Positions 9,765 through 20,119 of a DNA stretch of 64,000 nt are shown here, piece by piece. A program made the translations under genes and the position numbers. The DNA is taken from positions 23,939,541 to 24,003,540 of the forward strand of contig NW_020954569.1 of NCBI RefSeq assembly GCF_900497805.2. Reading direction: 5' to 3'. Below the pieces are notes generated by a model. That model did no database searches and was not told the origin of the DNA. It saw only the letters and a list, made by a program, of their open reading frames with translations. The first letter of the stretch is position 1, and every line of letters starts with the position of its first letter. Origin of the DNA: Vombatus ursinus (taxonomy: Eukaryota > Chordata > Mammalia > Diprotodontia > Vombatidae).

Positions 9765-11515
9765 GTCCTTCCTGAACACCCTATACACCTGTCATGTAAC
9801 AAAGTGCCAGGCACTGATTCCATCCCAGCAGAGATCTACAAGGCGGGGGCCCACTGCTCGATCAAAAGCTGACCGAAATCTTCCAGCTTATCTGGCAAGA
9901 TCAGGTTATTCCTCTAGGAGATCAAGAATGCTTCCATTGTCCATCTCTATAAAAGAAAAGGAGACAGGTTGTCCTGTAACAATCACAGTGGGTTCTCTCT
10001 CTTAGTCACTGCTGGCAAGATTCTTGCCAAAGTCCTCCTTAATTGGCTGACCCTTCACCTGGAATATGGTCATCTATCTGAGAGCCAGTGTGGCTTCAGA
10101 AAGGGCTGAGCAGTCCACATGGTATTTGCTGCCTGACAACTCCAGGAGAAGTTCCAGGAGCAGAACAGGTCTGTATGCAACATTCAATGACCTGGATAAA
10201 GCCTTTGATACAGTGAGTTGTTAGGGCTTGTGGAAGATCATGGCAAAATTTGGCTACCCAGAGTTCATCAGTATTGCATGCCAGTTTTTCAAGGTGGTGT
10301 GTTTGCATGGGTTCTGTATAAAGGATGATACTTTCACACTTTCCCAGTCACCAACCAAGTGAAGCATGGCTGTGTGCTTGCTCCCATGCTTTTTAATGTG
10401 ATATTTTCAACAATACTGTCATATGCCTTCAACAAAGATGAAAATAACATCAAGGTCAGCTACCACACTGATGGTAAACTATTTAACTTGAAAAGGTTAC
10501 AAGCCAAGAATAAAGTGGAGGGAGAGTTGGTGAGTGACTTTTTATTTGTAGATGATTATGCATTTAATGCAGCCTCTGAGACTGAGATGCAACAGAGTAT
10601 GGATCAATTCTCTGTCATCTGTACAAATGCTGGCCTGACCACCAACACCAAGAAAACAGGCTGTCCACCAGTCAGCACCATTGCTTCCCTTCATGGAACC
10701 ACTGGTTACAGTAAATGGAGAAATTTTAAATGCTGTGAATAAGTTTACTTACCTTGGTAGCATACTTTCCAGGGAGGTCCACATAGATGATGAGGTTGAC
10801 ACACGCATTGCCAGAGCTAGCTCAGGGTTTGGGAAGCTCCAAAGGAAAGTAGAGGAAAGAAAAGGTATTAGGCTGCATACCAAACTGAAGGTCTAAAGAG
10901 TTGTTGTGCTGACTTCATTGTTGTATGCCTATGAAACCTGGACAGCTACCAAAATTGAACTAATTCCATTCGAATAGTCTTCAGAAGATTTTGAAGATCA
11001 CCTGCCAAGATAAGGTACAGACACTAAGGTCTTCTCTTGAGCTGAACTGCCAAATATTCAAATTCTACTACAAAGAGCACAACTCCAAGGGCTGGCCACC
11101 TTGTTTGAATGTCAAACGTACGCTTGCCTGAAAGACTGTTTTATGGAGAACTTGCACAAGGCAGGAGCTCACAGGGTGGTCAGAAGAAGCAGCATAAGGA
11201 AAGTATGAGACATGGAAGCAGTATGAGACATGGGAGCTCTTGGCCCAGGACTGCCCAGGATGGCATGTCCATATCAAGGAAGGTGCAGTGCTCTACGAGC
11301 AAAGCAGAATCACAGTAGAGCAAAGGAAATGAAAACTGCACAAATCTAGAGACATCTCCACCCCAGACGTTTAAATGGACTGTTATTTGTGGCTGTGGTA
11401 GAGCCTTTCAAACTCGTATTGCACTGATCAACTACAGGAAAACATCCTGTATCTTGACTCAAATACTAGTCCCCTTCAAGAACAAATGATGAACAACAAT
11501 GAATGAATTGATTGA
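9765..11515 (+). repeat. RTE LINE, reverse-transcriptase part and 3' UTR, broken
   Basis: Recognisable peptides in order, spread over several frames: KVPGTDSIPAEIYKAG (about 9805), SQCGFRKG (10085), FNDLDKAFDTV (10180), VKHGCVLAPMLFN (10356), SDFLFVDDYAFNAAS (about 10536, the F-x-DD catalytic box), KFTYLGSILSR and VHIDDEVDTRIARA (10740-10820), RLPERLFYGELAQGR (11115), and a C-terminal CGRAFQTRIALI stretch (11385). The end CCTTCAAGAACAAATGATG plus an AATG/ATTG run resembles the RTE 3' end. Stops and frameshifts are many. The linker between endonuclease and reverse transcriptase is absent. Confidence 0.88.
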
Positions 11516-11745
11516 TAAGTGGTAGATGCTTTTGCTGGAAAAGTGAGGGTCTCCCACTGCTTCCAGGGCCATCTCCAGTTGTCCTGATCTATAGCTTGCC
11601 ACTAGACCCAGATGGCCCTGGAGGAGAAAGTGAGGCTGGTGACTTTGTATAGCCCTCCTTCACTTAAATCCACCTCACTTGCATGTCATGGCATCATCTT
11701 CCTGATGTCATGGTCCTCTTCAAGAATGAAGGACAAACAACAAAC
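11516..11745 (+). repeat. RTE-tailed short element (non-autonomous partner of RTE)
   Basis: It starts just after the RTE 3' end. Landmarks are GCCATCTCCAGTTGTCCTGA, CTTGCCACTAGACCCAGATG and GAGGAGAAAGTGAGGCTGGT, and the end GGTCCTCTTCAAGAATGAAG plus a CAAACAACAA tail. The last part resembles the adjacent RTE's own 3' end, which is how such elements are recognised by LINE machinery. Confidence 0.7.
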
Positions 11746-11759
11746 AACAATAACCAAGT

Positions 11760-11945
11760 GGGGGACTATTGGAGTGGAACATTTCATACCATGTTAGATG
11801 CAATCACTGTGTCAGTTGTTTTTACTTAACTTTTTCTTCATAACAAAGTAAAGCTTTTTTGTTTCCCACTGGGTGGGAAAGAGGCAGTAGTGAACACATC
11901 TGGAAATGAATGATGTAAAACCAAAAGGTATCAATAAAGGGTATG
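11760..11945 (+). repeat. L1 3' UTR fragment
   Basis: GTGTCAGTTGTTTTTACTTA, then AACAAAGTAAAGC, a GGGTGGGAAAGAGG purine block, GATGTAAAACCAAAAGGTAT and CAATAAA match the 3' end of marsupial L1, including the polyadenylation signal. Confidence 0.6.
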
Positions 11946-12034
11946 TGTGGCAGAGAGATAAGTAATACCTCAGTACTATAGACTATCAGCCATTTAATTT
12001 ACTTATTAACTATGAACTGAATCATACTCTTACT

Positions 12035-12155
12035 GAGCTTAATATATGTAAAGTGCTTTGCAAACCTTAAAGCTCTCTATAAATTATCATCATATCATCC
12101 TTCTTCTTCATCTTCTTCTTCTTCTCATCATCATCATCATCATCATCATCTCCTA
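12035..12155 (-). repeat. MIR remnant running into (CTT)n/(CAT)n microsatellite
   Basis: TGTAAAGTGCTTTGCAAACC is a common MIR-type end. It is followed by CTTCTT and then about eight CAT units (12123-12150). Confidence 0.6.
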
Positions 12156-12265
12156 ACCAGCCACTAGCTTTATTTCATAACTTCTCTTGATCACCACAGC
12201 ATCTTCTGGTTGTTCATTTGTGATGTCATATTTAATCCAGATTCATTCTCACTTCTAGCCCTTGG

Positions 12266-12413
12266 ATTTTTTTTTTTGGGTGAGGCATTCAGAGTTAAGT
12301 TGCCCAGGGTCACACAGTTAGTAAGTGTCAAGTGTCTCAGGCCGGATTTAAATGTAGGTCCTCCTGACTCCAAGGTCAGAGCTCTATCCACCACACCACC
12401 TAACTGCCCCTAT
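12266..12413 (-). repeat. Marsupial tRNA-type SINE, antisense
   Basis: T-run, then GGGTGAGGCATTCAGAGTTA, CACACAGTTAGTAAGTGTCA and a terminal CTAACTGCCCC. The 7-bp CCCTTGG at 12259-12265 and 12414-12420 is the likely duplication. Confidence 0.9.
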
Positions 12414-12420
12414 CCCTTGG

Positions 12421-13295
12421 CTTTTTAAACTTCTTATAAACATACCATCTCAATGTCTCAGGACAATAAAAGTTAGGACTTAATGTAATTCTTGCTGCTG
12501 CATCAAGGAATCAATCCATCCTCAGTAATGAGTGACTCCTTCAATCTGAGAAGAAACCTCTGGAACAACAAAGTGGACCCCAAGGGCCACACAAGCACCC
12601 TACCATGACACTCTGCTCCATTTCCACTCCTGTCTCTTGCTCACTGTTTGTATAAGGCATTGTTTTCCAGCAGCATGACTACATTAGCATGCTCTGTTTC
12701 ATCCATGTGGAACACATTTCCCCCCACTGCTCCCATTGGAAGGAAATGAAAATGATTCCCTCACCCTTCACTATCTCCATGTTTTCTCTTGAAGTTTGGG
12801 CTGACTATTTGAACTACCTTAGAGCCCAGTGATACGTTGGGAAGCTGGTAAGAAAGTTACTCAGGTATAGCTCATTTTGCATATTTTTTCACTTACCTAG
12901 CAAGTTCATTTTGCAAGTCTCCAAATAGATCCTGAATTTCAATTAGATTGAAGTGAAACTCTTAGATGATATGAATTATTTTTATTGAAAAGTCAGTTTC
13001 TTCTGGGAGATTGTCTAAAAATGAGTTTCTCTCATTTTACTTCTCTTTTGTGAATTCTGAATGTGACTATAATTCAAAACATTGCTATTTTGTCAGAGTG
13101 TTTGTGCCAAGCTAACATTTTACTTTGGGGCAATTTTAACCACATGCAGTAGATTCCAGTAAGAGGCTTGAGAAACATTCCCAGCTAAACAAATGCCACG
13201 GGGAAAAATACAAATAACATTTAGGTTCTGAAAGCCAAACCAAGGAATTGAAGTATACATTTTAGGCTGTTTGAAGAAACTGGAACTTGTGGAAG
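12421..13295. other. No recognisable feature
   Basis: Unique-looking sequence of mixed composition. I see no convincing ORF, repeat or regulatory signature. Confidence 0.5.
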
Positions 13296-13299
13296 TCAT

Positions 13300-13505
13300 T
13301 TAGGGGTGAGGCCCTGGAAACAGTTCTAGGGTCAGAGTCAGAAGTAGTTCCTAGGCCTATCCTGAATCACTGTATGGCTTTAGGCAAGTCCATTTAGGTC
13401 TCAGTTTTGTTATATATTTCCTAAAGCTGCTGTGTGATTTCATGTTGTGATGGAAAGAGCATGGACCTAGAGTCGGGACACTTGAGTTCCATTTCTGACT
13501 CTAAT
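13300..13505 (+). repeat. MIR copies, fragmentary
   Basis: AATCACTGTATGGCTTTAGG with CAAGTCC and TCTCAGTTTTG is a MIR middle. A second head-like piece GAAAGAGCATGGACCTAGAG follows at about 13452. Confidence 0.5.
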
Positions 13506-13516
13506 ATTGCACAGAA

Positions 13517-13690
13517 ATACAAAAAGTCTAAGAGCTAGAAGGAAACTCAGAGGCCAAACAATCCAACCCACGCCTGATCAAGGCTCGCTTTTACAATGTC
13601 CCCGACGAGTGGGTGTCCACCTTCTGCTTGAACACCCCAGTGAGGGGAACCCATTACCTTCTGAGGCAGTCCATTGTTCGTGCCTTGCAC
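13517..13690 (-). repeat. CR1/L3 LINE 3' end, antisense
   Basis: TAAGAGCTAGAAGGAAACTC, CCAACCC, GTGTCCACCTTCTGCTTGAA and CAGTGAGGGGAACCCATTAC follow the order of the reversed L3 3' region (element end at the left). Confidence 0.7.
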
Positions 13691-13699
13691 AACTACTAC

Positions 13700-14455
13700 A
13701 TAAATGTGAGCTATTGTTGTTACTATTTTTTTTTTAAAGAAACTGGCCTGACAGTACACATGCACAAATACTGCTAGGCTTCTGTTTGCTAACTTTTAAC
13801 AGTGTCACACGAAGGGAAACATGAGAAAATGTAAACTTTGGGAATTTTTGATGGAGGCTCACTTATGTTATTTATTACTCAAGACATTTGAAACCTCCAA
13901 TTGTGGGATACAGTGAACTCGTGACTCCATAAAGACAGAGGCCACGTCTACATGACAGCAAACCAAATGCTTCAGGGAGGCTTGAACCTATGCCCCTGCT
14001 TTGGGTCAGGAATATCTCTCCTTTCAAACTTGATCCCCACTGGAACAAAATGTTTCAAGGAATATTTCTAGTGACTAGTGAATTCTGCCACACTGATGTA
14101 ATACAGACCCTCTGGCCCCACTCTCTCCAGACATGGTGGGCTACATCATCCTTCAGCATACACAGAGGGGTTTGTGGGGGTCTCTTCTTTTTGCCATCAG
14201 CTCAAGCCCCCAGTGGCTATGTTTCCTCATTTGTCAGAGGGTCAAGCACTGGTTAGATTTCATTTAACCATGTAATATCAATTGGCTTTTACTAAAGGAT
14301 ATTTACTTTAGTCTCATAGCAAGAACAAATGTACAAACATTTCCCACCAACAACTTAGGGGTATAATCCCTTCTACACCACCCCAATTTGGGGGATGAGA
14401 ATTAGGCTAAAAATTTAGCTCGGTGCTTATATGGCATTTAGTTTCATAAAATTCA
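13700..14455. other. No recognisable feature
   Basis: Contains a short T-run and an 88-codon ORF (13990-14256) without recognisable domains. No repeat family is identified. Confidence 0.4.
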
Positions 14456-14461
14456 CATCCA

Positions 14462-14606
14462 GAGGCAGCTAGGTGGCGCAGTGGATAGAGCACCGACCCT
14501 GAAGTCAGGAGGACCTGAGTTCATTTTCGGCCTCAGACCAAACACTTCACACTTACTAGCTTTGCGACTCTGGGCAAGTCACTTAACCCCAATTGCCAAA
14601 AAAAAA
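14462..14606 (+). repeat. Marsupial tRNA-type SINE, full length, with target duplication
   Basis: Starts GAGGCAGCTAGGTGGCGCAG and ends CCCCAATTGCC plus A-run. AAATTCACATCCA occurs on both sides (about 14449-14461 and 14607-14619). Confidence 0.96.
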
Positions 14607-14754
14607 AAATTCACATCCAAAGGTGGCATTGCTGTGAGAAGAATCCTTCCACTGGATTGGGATCCCCAAAGCCACTTCCCAAAATTACTCCTTGTTTCTT
14701 CAGACATCAAAGCTCTGCTAGTTGCAGCACTAACTATGGATTCCAGCTCCCAGA

Positions 14755-14822
14755 TATAAAGTGCTTTGCAAACCTTAAGGCATTATATAAATGCTAGTTA
14801 GCATTGCTATTGTTGTTGTTAT
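14755..14822 (+). repeat. MIR-type 3' end fragment
   Basis: AAAGTGCTTTGCAAACCTTA and TATATAAATGCTAGTTAGCA, followed by TTGTTGTTGTTA, is a typical marsupial MIR tail. Confidence 0.6.
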
Positions 14823-14917
14823 CTTTCAGCAAATTGGCCTCCTATCTGGTTTTGATTTCATTCTCTGAGCCTTCCACTCTATCTCCTCTCAGTTTAAGCA
14901 ATGCATATATTGCAATA

Positions 14918-15155
14918 CAGGGATCTGCTGATAAATATTTAACAACCAGGCTATGTTTTTTACCTCTGAAAATGTATGCTCATACACTTTTAAGTTTAAT
15001 CTGTATTATTAACACTTTCTAGACAATCAAGAAAACAACAAATCAAGCCTCAATTTATAGCATTTGCCCATTTCTGAGTCGTAAATACTCATACTAAAAA
15101 ATTTAACAATTGGCTCTGAGGGGCTGCACATAAGTTTCCTACAGCACATCCCTTG
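14918..15155 (-). mobile_element. Non-autonomous hAT-like element, family H, copy 1
   Basis: In reverse complement this aligns with 25858-26130, sharing CCAATTGTTAAATTTT, TGAGTATTTACGACTCAGAA, TGATTTGTTGTTTTCTTGAT, TGTCTAGA, AATAATACAGATTAAACTTA and a TGTTAAATATTTATCAGCAG end. The left terminus CAGGGATCTGCTG resembles the family end CAGGGCTGTGCTGG. Confidence 0.65.
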
Positions 15156-15234
15156 TAGTATGCTTCACCATCAGACCTCTAGAATCATGTTTGAGTATTT
15201 CATTGATCAGAGTTTTGGATGGATTTTTCAAGGA

Positions 15235-15490
15235 ATGTAGCTGAGAATTAGAGGAGAGATACAGGATACTACCTAGGCAGGATGGTAGGCTCTAGTTAGG
15301 GCTTTTAAGGATGGAGGAGACATGAGGCTGTTTGTAGGTGACCAGGAAGGAGTCATACAGAGAGAGAGATTGAAGATCAGAGTACAGATGATAGTGGGGA
15401 CAATACGTGGTTGGCTTTGATGAGAAGAAAGGCCACTTCATCAGAGACTGGAGGTTAAGGAGGAGACAGTGGGGAAATTGTTAGAGGGAT
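15235..15490 (-). repeat. LINE-2, antisense, N-terminal part of the reverse transcriptase
   Basis: GGCTTTTAAGGATGGAGGAG, GAGACATGAG and GAAGAAAGGCCACTTCATCA, then GAGACTGGAGGTTAAGGAGG, are the reverse complement of L2 ORF2 coding DNA (the VSPILKKPS-like region and upstream). Old and broken. Confidence 0.6.
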
Positions 15491-15758
15491 GAGAGATGGG
15501 GGAAAGAAGATTCTCTTTCTTCACTGGAGATCTACCCAATGCTTAACGCCTTCTTCTAACAATATCCACCAGCACCACACTCAGACTTGGCTATCTGTTA
15601 CCCTTCATTCTCATGCCAAGACCACAATGCCTGATCTTGCATTTCATGGATCTTTTCTAGGCTACTTCCTGTGCCCATCATAGCTGGTAGCATGCTACTG
15701 CCTACCATGAATATCTACATTACTCTTGGGATCATCTGCAGTTTTGGTTCTTAAGAAA

Positions 15759-16136
15759 CTATGACGTACCATCATTTATAGCTTCATAGAAACACTGGGA
15801 AAAAATCAACACATAAATAACATGGTCTATTATTTCAGGGAAAAGCTTGGGATCTTTGAAAGAATTGAGCTCTTCCCCATATGCAAACCAGTTCACTATC
15901 TTCCATGCTTTTACTTCTAAGAATGGCTCATTGTCTATCTGGAATACTTCTTCAAAATATATGCATCGAAGTGTTAACTCAATGGACTTTTGTAATAATG
16001 GCATAGCATGGTCTGTAAGCTGAATGATACTCATCCATGTGATTTTTCCCACTTGGATATTTGGAGAGATTTCTTTTGAGTGGTTGTGAGGAAGTCCTTT
16101 AGCATTCAAAGGTCTGATATAATCAGCACAAGTCAT
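15759..16136 (-). other. Unexplained 125-codon open reading frame
   Basis: I do not recognise this protein. The frame from ATG at 16136 to a stop at 15759 has no internal stop in A+T-rich DNA and stays open upstream for about 14 codons before a stop. The product would be mixed hydrophobic/charged: PLLQKSIELTLRCIYFEEVF in the middle, then VKAWKIVNWFAYGEELNSF, ending FSQCFYEAINDGTS. No signal peptide is seen. The regular spacing suggests helices, for example a HEAT-like repeat. Near the 3' end the minus strand reads GATGGTACGTCA, which could serve as a splice donor. It lies between an L2 fragment and an L1 3' end, with no matching SINE or LINE frame. It could be a decayed retrogene or transposon ORF, an exon, or chance. 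Confidence 0.25.
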
Positions 16137-16434
16137 GCTTGTATGTTTTTGTACAGGAGTATACTGAAGTCCTTGTTATCCCTAGAGAAACACTCTTCTA
16201 TTAAATTGTAAAGTGGCAAATATTTTTGCTGGGCCTGGGCCTGAGTCTGTTATGTGCATCACATCATCTTGACTTTGTTGGAATTTTGTTCTATGCAGTC
16301 ATGTGCCTTTAATAATAATAATCAACAATAAAACTGGAAGGATCTTATACTCTATGCATTTTTCAGTCAACTGCATGAGTGACCTGGTACATAAAATCAT
16401 TTTCAAAAGCCTTCCTCTTTCCTTTTTTTGTTTT

Positions 16435-16640
16435 TGGTCTTTTTTTTATTAATGTTTTTTATTGATGCCAAATGTTTCGGGTTTTTCTACATCAGAGTTA
16501 TTTCCTGATGCGCCACTGTCCAAGCTTCCTTTGTAACAAGGAAAAAATGGGAAAAAAAAACAACAAAGCAACCATATTTGACAGTATATGCAATATTTTG
16601 CCTACTCCCTTTTCATATATTCATCAAGTACACCCTTGAT
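16435..16640 (-). repeat. L1 3' UTR fragment, antisense
   Basis: A T-rich start is followed by TTTTTTATTGATGCC, CAGAGTTATTTCC, TTGTAACAAGGAAAAAATGG and TTTGACAGTATATGCAATAT, the reversed 3' UTR of a marsupial L1 subfamily. Confidence 0.55.
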
Positions 16641-16699
16641 ATTTCTGGGAGAAGAACATTTCCATAAAGATTTTAGAAAAATGTGAAAGTAAGCATCTG

Positions 16700-17195
16700 A
16701 ATTGGTAGTTATTTCTGTCATCTCAGTCACAATTTTTTTGGTAATAATATCTTCCATGATTTTTTTTCCAGTCATTTGGAATCTTCCTATTGTTCAGGTA
16801 GCCTAAAATCAATCCCTCAGTACTTTCAAAGGATTCAGCTTCCAGCACCAATTTCTTCTGCATGTACTTACTCTAACCCAGAAACTCTACCCATCTTCAT
16901 CTTTTTAGTGCCATTTCCACTTTCTCAGGTAGTATATTGGGGACAGAGGTGTCAGAGTCCCAGTGTGGTAATTTCACCGTAACTGCTGATGAAAATAGCT
17001 TATTATAGTAATAGTGTCTCATCTGTTCTTTTGCTCTTTCCCACCCCACCCCACCCCATGCCCTCATTCTAGTTTTGTGTATAAATGCTTTTGAAATGAT
17101 CTGGCTTAGCTGGTTCTCACAGCAGGTTCTCTGCAGAATTGTTTGTTCTTGCTCACAATCTTCTACCATCTTCCTCATAACACCTTATAATTCAA
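16700..17195 (-). repeat. Unidentified dispersed repeat, copy 1
   Basis: The part at about 17085-17185 resembles 56345-56475: GGCTTAGCTGGTTCTCA against GGCTTAGCTGGGTCTCA, plus matched TCTTCTACC/TCTTCCAAG and CATAACACC/CATGGTGTT pieces. The phrase CAGCACCAATTTCTTCTGCA at 16851 recurs as CAGCACTAGTTTCTTCTGTG at 17830. Orientation is arbitrary. A diverged LINE is likely. Confidence 0.4.
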
Positions 17196-17204
17196 TTTAA
17201 AAAA

Positions 17205-17310
17205 CATATGTAAGTGCCTATGCTAAAGGTACTGGGCTACAAAGACCAAAATAAGTAGGTCCAGCCTTCAAGTAGCTTACATTCTATTGGGGTGATATGA
17301 TATGAACACA
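17205..17310 (-). repeat. LINE-2 3' end, antisense
   Basis: TAAGTGCCTATGC, then GGGCTACAAAGACC and CCTTCAAGTAGCTTACATTC, TATTGGGG, the reversed L2 3' UTR. Confidence 0.7.
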
Positions 17311-17354
17311 GAGAAGAAAATATGAGCTAATTTGAGGACGGAGACAGAAGGGAA

Positions 17355-17590
17355 ACAAGCAATTATTAAGTGCCTACTATATGTCAGACACTGTGCTAAG
17401 TGCTTTACAAATGATTTATATCATTTGATCTTCCCAACAACCCTGGGAGGCAGGTATGATTATTATCCTCATTTTACAGTTGAAGAAAGTGAGGCAGAGA
17501 AAGGTTAAGTTACTTGCCAGGGTTACACAGCTCAGTCTTAGCTCTAGGACCAGTACTCTATCTACTACACCACCAAGTCACCTCTAAAAC
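17355..17590 (-). repeat. MIR, antisense, nearly full length
   Basis: AATTATTAAGTGCCTACTAT, CACTGTGCTAAGTGCTTTAC, CCCAACAACCCTGGGAGGCA, CTCATTTTACAGTTGAAG and GTTACTTGCCAGGGTTACAC form the canonical reversed MIR order. Confidence 0.88.
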
Positions 17591-17594
17591 TGAT

Positions 17595-19040
17595 GTGTCT
17601 GAAGTGAGAAAGCACTAACAGCTGGGGGATCAGGAAAGACAAAACGTAGCCCCTTAGCTGAGCATTGAGGAAAACTAAGGATTATAATAGGGATTGCATT
17701 ACAGGTATGAGAAATTGCTTGTGCAAACGGTTGGAGATAGGAAATGGGTTGAAGAGTTTGGGTTGAAGAGCTTTAGTTTGGCTCACACATAAAGTGAATT
17801 ACTGATAGGAAATCAATGGTGTGGCCTCCAGCACTAGTTTCTTCTGTGTGCACTTGATCTGAATCCAAATGGATTTATATTCTAAACTGGTTTTGCCTTT
17901 GCCACATGCCTTCACCTGCCAAGATCAAGGCTTGTTGTCTAAGGCAATTTTTTATATCCTTTGGTCTCTTTACTTTGGTAATTACTTTAATTGAGTTAAA
18001 TTTATATAAAAAATGGTAATAATATAAATCAGTATCTTTCCCTTTATTCATCTTTTTTTTTGCATCAAGAGTTGATTTGAATAGGTCACATGGAACTTAT
18101 AATTGTATGCAATTTCTTTTTCTCATATTTAGTGTTTCTATTAATTTCATCTTGATTTATACCTTTTTCTAACTAATTAATGGTCTGACTACACAAAGAA
18201 AATTGATTTCCACATCAGAACCATTTTTTTCCTGTCATTTTCTTTTTTATAATGTTGTTTGGTTTTTTGCATGTTCAAAAGCCCTCTAATTCCTTGAAGA
18301 GGAGGTTCACATAATGTGAGCGTGAGGTTTAATAATCTATATGCCATCAGTCTCTTCTGTTCCTCAAACCTAAGCTGAAGCTTCTGAGTAGTCTATAAGC
18401 ATTTGACTGCTTTCATTTTTGAATCCTAAACTATATTTTCCAGTATCTTTTTTACTATCCTCTTCCATGTCTATCTTCACATTGAAACTACTGAATATCA
18501 GATTTGGAGACCTAATTCATAGAATTTCTCCCACCTTTTCATAATCCTAATATTATTGAATAAATAGACTGTAATTATCTTCATGGTGGATTGACTTTTT
18601 GTTATGGGAGTTTTGGTTTTTTGAGAGTTTGGAAACCCCCTCCATGAATGTAATGCTCCCCACCCAGGTCTACCACTAGCCCCAAAGGAATCTTAAAAGC
18701 CCCTATGTGCCTAGTTACATAGCAAATGCTTTATAAAGCATTTCTGGATTGCAGATACTTCTAATTAGGGAAGGATCTGCTTGAGTAGGGGGAATTTCTC
18801 ACTTTTTCCCCAAGTAAAGAAAAAATCCTTCTTTTAAATTTCCAAGAGGTACATAGCTCTTTTGTTCTTGAATTACCTGATGACCACTCTCTATTCAGGG
18901 CAAGGAGCCTTTATTCATTTCCCATTTCATCAGATTGATATTTTTGTATTGGTAAATTAGGCCATCTTCTGTCTCAATTCTTATATACTCTTAATCATTG
19001 AATCAGACAGACTGAAGCCTGGGAAAGACCTTAATTTAGA
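17595..19040. other. A+T-rich sequence with no confident assignment
   Basis: About 17820-17960 shares a phrase with 16851 (see the dispersed repeat). The rest reads like decayed antisense repeat DNA but I cannot name it. No ORF is convincing. Confidence 0.35.
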
Positions 19041-19044
19041 AAGG

Positions 19045-19232
19045 CCAACATCATCTTCTGCACCCCAGACCATCACCAGTCATCTCGACTTTTGTCTTGC
19101 CACTGGACTCTAATGACCCTGGAGGAGAGAGTGAGGCTGATGACTTTGTCCAGTTCACTCACAAGTCAAGACATCACCCCCATGGTATCATTGGTCCTCT
19201 TTCAGAACAAAGGACAAACAGCAATTAAGAGC
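19045..19232 (+). repeat. RTE-tailed short element
   Basis: CCATCACCAGTCATCTCGAC, TTTTGTCTTGCCACTGGACT, GAGAGAGTGAGGCTGATGAC, AAGTCAAGACATCAC and the end TTGGTCCTCTTTCAGAACAA plus GGACAAACAGCAA. It keeps the terminal segment that the copy at 9280 lacks. Confidence 0.7.
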
Positions 19233-19267
19233 TGTCTATTAGGCTCTCATCTCCAATCCATCAAGAG

Positions 19268-19385
19268 CTTCCGGGTGGGTGGGTGGGTGGGGTGGTTTAG
19301 AACTGTTTCTCTAAATCAAGAGGAGATAAAGGTTAACAAGTCCCATTGTCTTCAAGGAGTTTACAATCTAATCTAGAAGACAAGA
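19268..19385. repeat. (GGGT)n tract and short L2 3' end
   Basis: About six GGGT units at 19272-19294, then CTTCAAGGAGTTTACAATCT near 19351, a reversed L2 3' UTR fragment. Confidence 0.6.
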
Positions 19386-19394
19386 TAGTCAGAA

Positions 19395-19665
19395 GCAATT
19401 TTTAAAACTGTTCTTTTTATTTTCATTCTGAATTTAATGAACACAGACACACTTGTACCATGCTTTTGGTGCTCACACACATACACATTCAACAGAACAT
19501 TTCCATGTACAAAGGAGACAGAAAAATAGCATTAACTACTAAAGTTTAAAACTTCACGAAGACTTGTGGGACACCCCAATTTCAAACTGCAAACATCTAT
19601 GGAGTACAGCTTGCTTTTTAAAAAATTACATAATAAATTCCACACATTACTTTCAAAGCCCTCCC
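19395..19665 (-). repeat. Possible L1 3' UTR, antisense
   Basis: TTCATTCTGAATTTAATGAA, CAGAACATTTCCATGTACAA and TACAGCTTGCTTTTTAAAAA resemble the reversed 3' UTR of a marsupial L1 subfamily, but the match is loose. Confidence 0.35.
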
Positions 19666-19814
19666 ATTTGTCTATATATGCTTCTGAACTTCATAGGAAA
19701 TAATTAGATAAAATTAAATGCTAAACCTGGCCTTACTGACTATAAATTTGATACAGTTTAGTGAAAAATAGAAAGAATGTGTCAGAGAAGTGTTCAGGGT
19801 GATCGGTCTTGAGG

Positions 19815-20115
19815 GGTAAGTAGGATTTAAATAAGTGGAAGAGAGGAAGGAGAACATCCCAGGGGATAGTAAAGGCAGGAGAAGTGGCAATGGGCATGAA
19901 GTATATGAGGGCACGCTTAATGATAGAAACCTCACTCAAGTAGAGTTACAAGTTAGGAAGTTATTCACAACATGGCTGCATGGGCATAGTGGGGCCTGTC
20001 TATGACAAGCCTTAAAAATTGGTCAGAGGATTTTATACTTTATATGATAGCAGGGAGCTATTGAAGGTTCTTAAAGAGGAAAGTAAAAGGTTGAAAATAG
20101 GATTTCAGGAAGACT
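19815..20115 (-). repeat. LINE-2, antisense, ORF2 C-terminal region
   Basis: GAACATCCCAGGGGATAG, then GACAAGCCTTAAAAATTGG, AGAGGATTTTATACTTTATA and CAGGGAGCTATTGAAGG, match the reversed end of L2 ORF2. Confidence 0.65.
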
Positions 20116-20119
20116 TGTT

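Noticed and set aside
8540-9775. Several 66-118-codon plus-strand ORFs
   Set aside because: They are antisense shadows of the inverted RTE part and the RTE-tailed element.
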